In this document: in pieces, positions 22,801-34,253 of the stretch
How the letters are laid out: each line of letters opens with the position of its first letter
How positions within the stretch are numbered: position 1 is the first letter of the stretch
From: Plantago major
Taxonomy: Eukaryota > Streptophyta > Magnoliopsida > Lamiales > Plantaginaceae
DNA length: 64,000 bases
Assembly (NCBI GenBank): GCA_026545765.1
Contig: CM048839.1
Span: 52,436,677-52,500,676, forward strand
Direction of reading: 5' to 3'
Translations under genes and position numbers: made by a program
Notes under the pieces: generated by a model
What the model saw: the letters and a program-made list of their open reading frames with translations, nothing else
The model's database searches: none
Told to the model about the DNA's origin: nothing

Positions 22801-25800
22801 TCCTCAAAGAGATTGAAGCAACACTTCGTTATTGAGCAACAGAGAAAACGATAAAGAATGGGATACAATGTACCTTTAAGAATAGCATCCATGGCCCTGT
22901 TTCCTATTCCTTCCATACGTCCATCCTTACTTTTTCCCGTGGTGGAATTGTGAATTAACACAGAAGGTGGCCACATAATCAGATCATCTTGGTTAGCTTC
23001 TAACTGATGAATGGAAAGATTCTGATAGGCTTTCGAGTTATCAGGAGGCATCGAAAAGTTCCAGCCCAAAAGAACACACAAAGCTTTATGAAATGCCAGG
23101 TGATCCACAATCGAATCTGCACTTTCTATGTTGTATGCATGCATGACAAGAGTATGTGCATCTGGAAAATCTTTTGATGACCTGTATGTCCATGTCAAAA
23201 CCATGCACTATTCTTCAGACACGGACTAGTGATCAAGATAACAAGATAATTAGATATCAGAAGCATTAATTGGTTACTTGAAGAGTTTATAGAATAAGTT
23301 TCAGATGAGTTCAATCACTTTTGTAGCTTCAAGAACCAACTTCACAGAGGGTTGAGTACAATGACTGTTTCCAGCCATAGACGGAACGTTCGCTACCAAG
23401 ATGACATCTTAACCATCATACCGGTAATTTTTATTAGGAAGGCACAAAATTCCAACAGTGAGTGAAATTATGACCATCGAGTAGTATCAGAATTAGTGGG
23501 GTACGGAAAAGCACTTCAAAACGTATTATAGGGAAAACTGTGCACAGACATTTCAGCAAATGCCTTGCACACGTAAACATGTGAATACTGGAGAGACTAA
23601 TGAAATGAAGAATCGTGACAAAGTAGTCATGAGAGTCGATACTCTCAGTATCTAATTTAATAGCCATAGTATAATGCACATACAAAATAAAAGAATCATC
23701 GTCAAGAAAACTAAAAAATATAAAAATACCAAATCTGCAATGAGAAACAACACTTTCCATCTTGTAACCAGCTAAAGCTCGAAGAACAAAAGTCATATAA
23801 ACTTCTGCATATCAAGTACAAGAAATACATTGATACAGGTCCTCACACCTTACTATGTTGATAGTAATCAACAGTAAATATAAAGAATCAGAGGAAAACA
23901 GCGATTGCTCTCTCTTGACAGCATTGGGATGAGTGAAAAAACATTGAATCTGCACTAGGAGCCAATGGTAGATGCACGTCAAGCACACATCATGGTGAAT
24001 GGTCCTCATACTAACCCGAGAAACTGGAGCTGCTATCAATCATTGGCATGTATGATGCATCTCTATAGGCAATATTATAACTACCAAAGACATACAGACC
24101 TCATTTTCACGATACAGCTTAGTTAAATTCAGGTCAGAAGCTTTTAAGAACAAGGGTAGAACTGATGTACTCCACTAGATATGATGAATTCAGGAGAAAC
24201 CATCAGAAATCCCAAGTTCTTTAGCTTACATAGCTAGTAACTGTGTATGGAAGACAAGATGGGAAGCCAACTGTAATTCACATAGTACCCAGTATAAACA
24301 GATGGAAGTTTAAAAACACGACGAACACAGGGTCATCCATACATGGCACCAGTGGAGGAGTCAACAAAGATAAGCTAAAATTTAGACTTGAGTGATAGAC
24401 CAAATTGAGGGCAGTAAGTATGAACCAAATCTAAAAGCAAATGGTCTAAATATTAACCATTTTACAGAGTGAATGGGTTATATAGGATACTCCGGGCTTG
24501 ACTGGTTGCATTAATTGGCCTCTATGGAGCATCTACGGGAATGTAGTTTGCTGAGTAGGGGTTGAGTTATAGCCTAGTCATGTGGCTTCAAACCTCCCGG
24601 ATAGACCCACTCTCCCAGTCTCATCCATTTGCCTACCCAAATGAGTCATGATAAAGTCCCTCTCCCACAATAGATGGATTATTTCCAAATTATCCCTATT
24701 TCAGTTTCAAAAACTACAATATTTACCCGTCACATACGACATCATTCTTCTCTCTTATGCAGTACACCAAAGAAACAAAACCTCCCCATATGGGCTTCTG
24801 GTCATGTTTTATGTTTATTGAAGAAGTCACATGTGACTAATTAAAATTAATTGTGGGATGCAATAATAAATGAAGTAAGGTAAATTTTGAGGAATTGTAT
24901 AAAATTGGTCTGGACGGACAAAAATGGAATATGGATATAATTGATTGGCGCGGAAAGGATATAACATAGTAAATGTGATATATTAGGGTGTTATTGAAAT
25001 ATATAATGGGTAAAGAATCAATAAGGTAAGGTAAACTGTTTTGGACCACGTTAATAAAGAATAATAGTACATTTCCATTTGTATTATGCCATTTATAATA
25101 GGACACCATAAGGAAAGGTGTGTCATTTGTCATGTGAGAAGGAGGGCTACTTAAGTCTTCCGAGAACATTGGCAATAAAAATTATTGAGTGGGTCCCTGT
25201 CCATCACATAGTTATCAATTCCGGATAGCGTTGCGAGCAGCCAATCACGAAATGGGTTAGTGGGATAGTGGGATGGCATTATTCTAAATCTAATGTATGC
25301 TAGTTAAATATTGTACATTATATAGTAGCGACAATATACATAAATACCAAACTCCAAGGAAAATTCAATTCATAATCATAGTCTTCTCTTCAGGCCAAGT
25401 CAACAAAACCTAACAATTTGGAAGTGTGCGGCTATGAAAAGGCAACGGTGAGAGAAGAGAAGTGCGTAAAACATGAAAGCAGAGCAATAGCCACGGTTTA
25501 GCGGCTAATAAAAAAAGAAACAGGAATTGCTTATTTTGCTAGATTTAGTAAGGGTAAGAGCAAACTAACATAATTTGCTAAAGCCATGCGCTATGGGCGC
25601 ACCAGGCGCAACCTTACACAGCCGCTCCGCAGAGCCTCTATAGCGGCCACTGCAGCTGCTAATAGAGTAGAAATTGCAACGTCTCTGTATGCTTATGCTG
25701 CAAAGAGCTGGAGATTTTGGCCAAGTGCACATGAAGTTTCTTGGGTTAAAGTGGAAACGGTGTAAATATCTACAGTGTTAATGCTATGATGGATTGATAC

Positions 25801-27960
25801 TGCACAAAAATACGTTAAAACATGGGTGCCACAACCCCTCAAACTTCTGTACCAAAATTTAATTCCCGCATCCCAATATAATAGGGACGTATTCCTTTTT
25901 TTCCGTCCGAAAACATAGGGACGTTTCTATTTTTAAGGGTTGTTAACAGTTGTGACATACTTACTACCCCAACTTAAATAAGAATATTAATGATCAATGT
26001 ATATAAGTCACGAACAAATGATAATTAATATGGATAAAGTAAAACACTGAGTTTGAGCAAACTCTCAATATGTATGTGTGCATAGTCAAATGACCCTATC
26101 ATTTTGGGTAGGAGGAAGTAATCAGTGCATTTGACTAAATCGCATTCAAGACAGCGATCACATATCTTTAATAGTTATCCATGAACGCTGAAACAGGCCA
26201 TGTTGAACTACATTTCAACAGACACACCAAAGAGTAATTTGCAAGATAACAAAATAAATATCCTTGATGATTAAATTACTCACATAGCGCGTAAAAAAGA
26301 TTGCCAGGCCTCATGAACATACCAGATTAGGCCAAGCGAACCAAAAATACTGCAGTTACCAAATAGGTAACGATGAAACATTCAACATCCCCCTTAACCA
26401 TCTTTACAATAATTAGTCTAATATTTGAACTAAATGAGTCGAGATACTATAATACTACACAACACTCGATGAACTATTTTCCTGCAAATAATTCCATCAT
26501 TTTATGATAAACAGATCAGGACGTATTTGTGTAAGAACTAGGAAAGTAAGAAACATCATAAATGAGTCCTAATATTTTTCAGTTAATCTAATCCTAAAAA
26601 AAATGTAGCAGTACTTTCTCAAGTGGACCGTCAATGTCATGTTTCCTCCTAGAAGTACGAAAGTTTGTTGTCTAACTCCACCTAAAAGTTTGATAACGCA
26701 TCAAACTATTTGAATGCACTTGTATGTAGACTTCTACCTACAGAATAACATATTTGCAGTTCACAACTACCTACAGAAGCATGGAGGTCAGATTTTAAAG
26801 TTTTCCTAGAAATTTGAAAATGCATTAAACTATTGAAATGCAATTGGTACTACTACCTCTTGGTTGCAGTTTACAACATTGAACATCCTACATAAATATG
26901 AAGTTTCTTTTCAAATAATCACTTATAAAGTTCAAACTATTCGAATGCACTAGTAAGATACTATTAGTTATAGATAACTTCATTGCAGTTTACAACCACA
27001 TGAACTATTTGCAACTATCTGCCCTCTATCTCATCGCTTGCCGGATCAAGCAATTTCAAGGTACCTAAGCACTCTCGCTCACTCAGAAACGTTAAATGCT
27101 GGTAAACAAGAAGACAATTCACGAAGAAACAAGCAACTATAGAACATTTTACTAGACAAAAATTCTAATTACCTTTTGCAGGCGAGACATGACAGAGGCC
27201 CTTGCTTCCCACCCGCCAAGTAACTATTCTTCTTGGGGTTCTCAAAAATCAACTTAACAAAACTCAAAAAGGCCTTTCTGAGCGCACTCTGATCAACCTC
27301 ATTATGCTTAAGCTTACTATTGAAACTACTACTACTACTACCCTCATGAATCCTCATACTCTTAGACGCCCTAATTTCCTCACCACCACTTCTGGAACCC
27401 GGCCCATTGGCATTCCCGTACTGCAAAAGCTGCTGCCTTTGCCTCTCCAAACCATCATCCTTCCCCATATCTCTCTCATCCTCTCCCATTTTCCTCTTCC
27501 ATGAGTTCCAATACTCAGCAGGATTAGGATTACGCGGCGGTCTAACATCCCGGCCCATAACATCCGGGCTAATCGGGAAAGGGGGCCCTAATTGATAATC
27601 GGGGCGAAAACCGGGCTTAAAATTGTCGTAATCGGGAGGTAAGGCGAAGTAAGATCGGACGGAGCCATCAGCTAGGAGCATACTCCGGCGATCGAGCATG
27701 TGGAAACCGTAAGAAGGGGGAGGAGGAGGCTCGTGGATAGGAGGGTAAAGGGGCCTGGGGTTTTCGATTCTTGGAGATGGTTTTGAATTGGGGTTGGGAA
27801 TAGGGGTTTCTTGGTCTTTGTTGGAGGGGATAGGGGATTGCTTGGATTTGGAGGCGGAGGAGGAAGATTCCCAGCGAGATTTGCGGTGGTCGGAGAAGGA
27901 AGAAGAAGAAGAGTGATGATGATGAGAGGGTTTCTGGGTATGATGATGGCCTCCTGCCAT
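19899..27960 (-). CDS. XS-domain protein with zf-XS zinc finger (3 exons, 483 aa)
   Basis: Exons on the minus strand are 27173-27960 (788 nt), 22874-23181 (308 nt) and 19899-20254 (356 nt), joined by GT-AG introns whose phases match exactly (1452 nt, 483 codons plus stop). The N-terminus (about 1-230) is low-complexity, His/Ser/Pro-rich and probably disordered. A zf-XS finger follows with C258, C261, H272 and H277, split by intron 1. The XS domain spans about residues 328-435 and includes a DDLIMWPP motif and an RMEGIGNRAMD motif; a charged tail follows. The protein resembles the Arabidopsis At3g22430-type XS-domain protein. XS domains occur in SGS3 and relatives that bind RNA in plant small-RNA pathways, so RNA binding is inferred by family. 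The start is the first ATG of the open frame. No break was seen, and it is the only intact gene in the window. Confidence 0.9.
20255..22873 (-). other. Intron 2 of the XS-domain gene (2619 nt)
   Basis: The donor GTACAT at 22873 and acceptor TTCTAG before 20254 join codons cleanly (Lys-Asp-Leu-Gly). No coding exon was recognised inside. A short inverted repeat (GGCCTGGACTTGG .. CCAGTCCAAGACC, about 22211-22246) and the stretch to about 22465 ending CCAAACTAAACAACCC look like remnants of a small non-autonomous transposon; low confidence. Confidence 0.7.
23182..27172 (-). other. Intron 1 of the XS-domain gene (3991 nt)
   Basis: The donor GTAATTAG follows the exon 1 end, and the acceptor ACATACAG precedes 23181. 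It is long for a eudicot intron and is enlarged at least in part by a MITE (25863-26122). The rest is AT-rich with no coding exon recognised. A GC-richer patch near 25580-25670 (GCGCACCAGGCGCA, GCGGCCACTGCAGCTGC) stands out but was not assigned. Confidence 0.75.
25863..26122. mobile_element. Degenerate Stowaway-like MITE in intron 1
   Basis: The left end CCCGCATCCCAATATAATAGGGACG and right end CCTATCATTTTGGGTAGGAGGAAG are decayed forms of the CTCCCTCCGTCCCA inverted repeat. It is about 260 bp, non-coding, and older than the MITEs at 15-19 kb judging by the eroded ends. Confidence 0.55.
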
Positions 27961-28400
27961 GCTCTCTTCAATCAGGTATCACACAGCTCTGAGTTTTGAC
28001 CTTGAGTGTTCGCACGTATTAAAATCTCAGTTTTGGGTTATGTTCCGCATATTTGAATTTACGAGACGTCTCTATATGTCTTGAAAATGTTTCAGAAATG
28101 CATATTTTAAAGTAGAATTACTCTCTGTTTAGCAAAACTAACTGAAAAGTTAATTTATTAGATGAATGGTGATTAGGAGGTGATTAACTTAGTAACCCAT
28201 TGATTTTAAATGTAGGTGTTTAAGAATTAGGTGATAAAATTTGGTATTTTATAAAATGACATAAAAGAGCATTACTCTTATTTTTATTTTCTTTAACCTT
28301 TCTCATCGTATTATTAGTCTATAGTTTTTTAAATAATAGTACATCACATTTTGTCCAATTATTTTAATATATATATTCAATGTACTTTACATTGTCACTT
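27961..28400. other. Upstream region of the XS-domain gene
   Basis: This would contain the promoter and 5' untranslated region of the minus-strand gene. I do not see an unambiguous TATA box. The distal part is AT-rich. Confidence 0.4.
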
Positions 28401-28404
28401 TAAT

Positions 28405-28860
28405 AACATCAACAAAATTATCAGAAGTTGAAAGAAATATTCGTTGAGCATTTTAACTTAGTAATGAAAAAAATCAGTAATTGATGTGTACTACATGTAT
28501 GCATTTTAAAGAGATACGGATGCATTAATCCTAATTGATGTGTACAAAATTATCAGAAGTTGAAAGAAATATTCTACAAGCTCGTTTCACATTTATCAAA
28601 CATCCATGTCTTCAATGGGATCGACATGCCATGGGGGCAAATTGTGATTGTGTACACCATCCTCCACAACATGATAGTGGAAAATGAAAGAGACACTTAC
28701 ATAAACTATACCGATCCAACTGAATTTATGAAAGATCGGCCTACAAATAGACTGGTGAATCAAGATGAGGGTGAATAAGGCGATGTTGATACCATTTTCA
28801 ATTATCCACTGAACCAGCTGCAAGTCTATCCCAATATATGACTAACATGGACTAGCTTCG
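28405..28860 (+). pseudogene. PIF/Harbinger transposase fragment
   Basis: In two frames the plus strand reads VERNILQARFTFIKHP then YTILHNMIVENERDTY. This is the end of the DDE_Tnp4 catalytic domain of PIF/Harbinger transposases (consensus ERAFGVLQARF ... ILHNMIVEDERD). A frameshift near 28640 separates the two parts. A ~30-nt piece (ACAAAATTATCAGAAGTTGA and onward) is directly repeated at about 28411 and 28545, so the fragment was locally duplicated before decay. Only the last ~75 codons remain. Confidence 0.75.
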
Positions 28861-29332
28861 CAACAAAAAAGCTCACAGAAACTTATGAACGACTTGATTG
28901 AGCATATATAGAAGAATTTTAATGATGTGGACTGAATGTGTAATTTTCCTATTTCTCATCCTTCAGCAACGTTGTTTATTCTGAAATTACATTTGAAGTA
29001 TTTTAATTTTTTCATGTGTTATTAATGTAGTGTTCAACTGTTACTTCGCTTAGTATTTTAATTTTTCAATCTAATTTAGAGTTTTTTAAAACTATGCTCG
29101 ATTATTCTATTCAATATTATAACTATTTTTATGATAATAATACTTATGTTAATTGAATTGGCTGGAGTTGTGGGGTTCATGACTAAACTACATTTTATTG
29201 TTCTGTTGTGTATTTGAATGAGAGAGATTTTTTTTTTTTTCTTAAGTTTGATTGTTGGGTTTAGACTTGAGATTGTGGTCACTAATATTTATGGTCTTAA
29301 AGTCAAAAGTTGAGGTTGGCTAACCGGAAAGA
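28861..29332. other. AT-rich spacer
   Basis: No gene, repeat boundary or RNA gene recognised. It contains a T-run near 29229-29240. Confidence 0.4.
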
Positions 29333-29654
29333 AAAAGTCTCCTGAGATACGGTCTTATGGAGAGATTAAAAGAGACAGACAAACATTACAGTTATATTAA
29401 AAAACATTAGATATTTTACTAAGAACATTGGTGATATACATACACATAAAAAAGTGATGTAAAATGTCAACTCATAAAACTCCATTATCACAAAGTATTG
29501 GAAGAGACGTTTATTAGTGAGAGACGGGGTGATGTTCTTAAGTATATGTATAATGTAGTATTAAACAATATCAGTAATGTATTACGAGTGGACATTTTAT
29601 ATAAAAAAATTGTACATGTATATTACCGATGTTCTTAGTAAAATCTCTAATAAC
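29333..29654 (+). repeat. MITE-like repeat, copy A
   Basis: It contains ACGGTCTTATGGAGAGA near 29350 and AGTATTGGAAGAGACG near 29498. The same pieces occur in opposite orientation at 33681-33850 (copy B). The copy is cut at 29655 by an LTR-like start. Confidence 0.4.
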
Positions 29655-30990
29655 TGTGATACCCCAGATTTTAATGTACCTTATTACTTTTTGTACTTGC
29701 ATGATTTATTAGTGTTAGTGTATTTGTATGAAAGTATATTAGAATTATTTTAGTTTGACGGTGAAGTTTGTTTTAAAAGTTTATTATTTGTTTTAAAAGT
29801 CAATGCAACTTGTTAATGTGTGACATATGTAGTTATTTGTTTTGTACAATTTCTTTAAAGAAGAGAAAATATTTTTGGGGTTTTCTCCTAATTAAAAATC
29901 TGATTATATATTATTCATTAGTTTGTTGATGTATTTATTGGAAAGACCTCTTTTAAATTTATCTTTATTAATGATTAATGTGAAAAGACTTATTTTTAAT
30001 TGTCTAACTCACTAGAAGCCTTTATGTGAGTGTCTTGATTCATGAAATATGTGAAGAGTCACTTTTTAATTATGTAATTTAAATGTAAGTCTATATGTGT
30101 GTTTTATTAATGATTTATGTGAAGAGTCTTCTTTCAAATTAACTAATTCAATACAAGCTAATTATATGTGTGATTTGATTGATTATTAATGTGAAGAGTC
30201 ACTTCTGAATTATGTAATTTACATGCTATTGTCTTTATGTGTGTGTGGCTATCTTAATGTTTAGAAATTAAAGTGTTATTTTATATTCATATATTTCAAA
30301 ATAGTAGAGTTTGGAAACTTGAGGTTTCTTTAATGAATAAAATGCATTTCCCCGTTTTCATCGTACGGCACGAAAGGTTTTCCGTAACGTCTAACGTTTC
30401 ATACTATGTTTCGGCTATGTTTTGATCAACGTTCTGACTTTCTTATCATTTATATTTTATGTTACTTATGCATGGCTAATTGTAAGTTTAAGTATTACCT
30501 ATGTGTGTTCAATATTTTAAGTTTAATTGTTACATATGCATGTCTAATTGTGAGTTCAATCTAATTGCTCTATATGTTATATTTGTTGTGTGTTACATTT
30601 TATTTTGCACGTATAAGTTATGCCAAAAACGTTTTTGACCTTTAATTCCTTGAAGAAACTGATCATTTATCATTAGTTATTGTGTTCAAATGTTTGGAAA
30701 AAATATGAAAGGTCTCTCTTAATTTGGCACCTTTATTGTTGGTTTTATATTGAGGTTTAAGTGCAATTTAAGCCATTTAAATTGCCATTTATTTTTAACT
30801 CTTCAACCCTTTCATTTTCACTCAATCCACCCTATAAATACCTCCTTCTTGCAGTCACTTTTACTCACACAAATTCTGAATTTTTTCGTCAAAAAAAATC
30901 TTCAAGTACTATTGTCTCTTTCTTTCGAGTTAGTAGCAAGTTCTTCTTGCAAGTACTTTTATAGTTCTTGTTCTTCCTAACCTTCAAAAT
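29655..30990 (+). repeat. LTR-like sequence with TATA box and ~70-bp tandem repeat
   Basis: It starts TGTGATACCCCAGATTTT, similar to the TGTAACGCCCCG-type start of many plant gypsy LTRs. Four diverged copies of a ~70-bp unit with AATGTGAAGAGTCACTT and TATGTGTG lie at about 29970-30250. A TATAAATA box is at 30833-30840. The block around 30320-30430 (GAATAAAATGCATTT ... CGAAAGG ... TGTTTCGGCT) recurs in the same orientation at 33510-33620. No coding sequence. Confidence 0.35.
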
Positions 30991-32054
30991 GTGAGTGTTC
31001 TACAAAATTATATCTATATTGTTTTCAAAACCTGAAAGGTATTTTAATATGTTTTCAAATTATATATAAGTAATGCATGGTTTTCCAAAACGCATGTTCT
31101 ATTGCGTAAAAACCAAATCAAGAAAGAGTTTTAGCATGCTTCCGCTGATTTTGAAAGATATATATATTTTTGTATATATGATTGTTATTTTGTTTGATTG
31201 ACTGTTCAAGAAAGATATGTACGTTTGGTTCAGGTTAATTGGCTTGTCGCTTGGTTAGTTGTGTCTGACGAGCTACTTGTCAAGTTCCTTTGCCCATTCC
31301 CTTTTAAATCGAGTGATAGAAGCCTTCACTGATTTAGTTGGGTCGTGAATTCCACCCCTGTACCATGGCAGATATACCCCCCCCCCCCCGGTTGTACTTT
31401 GATGTGGAACGAGTGACGATCGTCCTTCGTCCGCATTGAAACTGCCTACAAATCTCTCAAAGTTCACCTTCAGGGGACTGCCTAGTGCTTGAAAAAGTGA
31501 AGGAATTGTTTGATGCCATTTTAGTAAGTGTATGGTGGATTGGAACACAAAATAATGGAGAAAAGGGTATAAAATGAGGGATTTTAACTAACAGCTAGTT
31601 ACCTTAAACTTTTTTAAATCAATTACATATAACCCCTTGAATTATGCAAAGCTAATTACAATACCATCCTCATGTGATATGCATGTGCATCAACTAACTA
31701 ACTGTCCAATATGTAACAAAATCAATTACATTTACATCACTCAAATTGTGAATTGTAATTACAGAGAAGCCCAACTGTCAGTTGGCACCCAAATATAATT
31801 GGAAAAAGAAAACTCTAAAAGAAAAGAAAATAGTGGAAGAGAATAAAAGAAACTGAAAAATGAATAATTCTGATGGCATTTTCGTTAATATGTCGAACTT
31901 TACTCACCATGTCAGCAAAAAGCAGATCCATCTCAGCATGCGTGTTGACTTTTGGACTTGCATGTAATTAAAAAAAATCCCACGTTCATTTTTTGGACGA
32001 AAATGTAATTCTTCGAATTAGGGGGTTGAATCTGTAATTGGACCAAATTTAAGG
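30991..32054. other. Unassigned repeat-like region
   Basis: No recognised gene. It contains a 14-base poly-C run near 31377 next to a minus-strand open frame of 91 codons (31273-31548) without recognisable family features. The right part (31560-32054) is contiguous with 33398 onward once the CACTA element is removed. Confidence 0.3.
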
Positions 32055-33397
32055 CACTACAAGAAAATCGCTAAATAGCGACGTATATTAGCAACGGATA
32101 ATATCCATCGCTATTTAGCGACGAATCGACAGGATTAGAGACAGAAATTTATCCGTCTCTAAATTAGAGACGGATAGACCTATCCGTCTCTAAATTAGAG
32201 ACGAATAGGTCTATCTGTCTCTAATTCGTTGACAAAAAAAAAAACAAAAAAAAGAAGAAAATTTAGCGACGGATAGGTTTATCCGTCGCTATTTAGCGAC
32301 GGATAAAACTATCCGTCGCTAAAACCCTAACCGAAACCCTAAATACTCATTCCCCCTTTCTCAGCCTCCACACAACTCCCCCCTTCTCTCCTTCCACCAC
32401 CACCCTTCCAACCACCATCACCACCTTCCTCCCACCACCACCACCACCACCACAAACTATCAATCGCTAAAACCCTAACCGAAACCCTAAATACTCATTC
32501 CCCCTTTCCCAGCCTCCACACAACTCCCCCCTTCTCTCCTTCCACCACCACCACCACCCTTCCACCGGCCACCACCTCCCTTCCGCCACCACCACCACCT
32601 TCCTCCCACCACCACATTGCCACCACCACCACCTTCCTCCCACCACCACCACACTGCCACCACCACCGCCACACTACCACCACCACCTTCCTCCCACCAC
32701 CACCACCACAACCACCACCTCCACACCACCACGCCACCACCACCCTTTCCTTCCACCCACCACTGCCACCACGCCACCACCTCCTTACTCCGATTCCTCC
32801 AATTTGTCAAGATCTCGTTCGATTCGTCAAGATCTCATCAAGATCCACCAAGATCTCGTTTTTCATTTTTTCTTATTAATTTTGTATAAATTCTTTGTAT
32901 TATTGGATATTGAATTAATATTGTATTATTGGATAAATTTGTAGATTTATGTAAGTACGTATTGAATATTGTATATCCGTATTAAATATTGTATAAAATT
33001 ATCGATTTATTGTATATCCGTATAAAATTGTCGATTTATCCTATTCGTCTCCAAATCGTGTTCGTCTCCAAATTGTCAATTTGTCGATTTATTGTATATC
33101 CGTATAAAATTGTCAATTTGTCGATTGTATTATCAATATGCAGATTAATTAAAAAAGTTTTAAAAAAAAAACCTAAATTAGCGACAGATAAACCTATCCG
33201 TCACTAAATGCAACGGATTGGTCAACGGATTAGCCCGTCACTAATCCGTCGCCGATTCGTCGCTATTTGGCGACGGATAGTTTATCCGTCGTTAAATGGC
33301 TAGCGACGCGCAAAATAGAGATGGGGCATTTATCCGTCGCTACGGATTTAGCGACGGATAAATCCGTTGATAAAAAGCTGTTTTTTTTTTTGTAGTG
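32055..33397. mobile_element. Non-autonomous CACTA (EnSpm) transposon with AGG target duplication
   Basis: It starts CACTACAAGAAAA and ends TTTTTTTTGTAGTG, 1343 bp, flanked on both sides by AGG (32052-32054 and 33398-33400), the 3-bp duplication expected of CACTA elements. Subterminal arrays of TAGCGACGGATA in both orientations lie at 32070-32325 and 33180-33365 and are the expected transposase-binding repeats. The interior has no transposase. It holds a CCA-rich microsatellite (32395-32790) and a ~150-bp tandem duplication starting CGCTAAAACCCTAACC at about 32315 and 32465. Confidence 0.9.
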
Positions 33398-33676
33398 AGG
33401 GGTACCAAAAGAAATTTTCCCATGAAAATAAAATGTCTTTTTGTGTATTTCAAATCTCGTGCATTTCCTGTTATATTGTGTATCTTTTAAAGACAAGAAT
33501 GTTGGAAATCATGTGGTTTTATTCGCTGAATAAAATATATTTTTATTCCAGCAACTGCAACACGAAAGGTTGTTTGTAATTTTACATGTTTCACATAATG
33601 TTTCGGCTCTGCTTTCGCCGGCCGCCCCGACATAAATTTTGCTCCTTTTAAAAACTCAAAAGTCGGGGCGTTACAA
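33398..33676. repeat. LTR-like remnant
   Basis: It carries the GAATAAAATATATTT ... CGAAAGG ... TGTTTCGGCT block also found at 30320-30430, and ends AAAAGTCGGGGCGTTACA, an inverted TGTAACGCCCC-type LTR end. Family unassigned. Confidence 0.3.
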
Positions 33677-34137
33677 TGGTTGTCCGTCTATTTCAGTCTC
33701 TCCATAAGACCGTCTTTCAGGAAACTTACATTATAATTACAACACAACTGACATGTTTAAAGCATGTGTACTATATACTTAAGAAAATCAATCCGTCCAT
33801 CAGGTCCCTCACTAATACACGTCTCTTCTAATACTTAAACCATAAATGCACTAACAACTTGGAGTTGAATGACTGAAAAAATCAAAGTGGAAAGCTTGTG
33901 CCAAGACGGAGGAATTTCTAGTATTAAAATGACACAAACTTTTGCGAGAGACCAATTCAACATCACATATTTACGTACAAACATCATATGTTTAACTTCA
34001 AACATCGTGAGCATAATCAACTTGCATTATACTTGTATTACATGCATTTATTAACATGTGATGTTTGTAGCTAAACATGCAATGTTATGACAAAATATGT
34101 GATGTTTGATTTGGTATATCCGAAAGACGGTCTTTTG
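33677..34137 (-). repeat. MITE-like repeat, copy B
   Basis: AGACCGTCTTTC at 33708-33719 and GAAAGACGGTCT at 34123-34134 form an inverted pair that may be its ends. The left part is a reverse copy of 29333-29530 (copy A). No coding sequence. Confidence 0.4.
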
Positions 34138-34253
34138 CAAAAGTTAGGCTCTGTTCTCTTCATCTGAAAACTCATTAATTTCAGTTCAGCTCTGTTTAGT
34201 TACTTTTTATACTACAATTCAGTTCAGTTCAATTCAGATCAGATCAGTGCAGT

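Noticed and set aside
27202..27999. Several plus- and minus-strand frames overlapping exon 1 of the XS gene
   Set aside because: Alternative frames of a low-complexity coding exon; the XS frame is fixed by matching splice phases.
31273..31548. 91-codon minus-strand frame next to a poly-C run
   Set aside because: No recognisable motif; probably chance or a decayed repeat.
32467..32810. Trp/Gly/Val-rich open frames on the minus strand
   Set aside because: They are the antisense reading of the CCA microsatellite inside the CACTA element; composition only, no gene.
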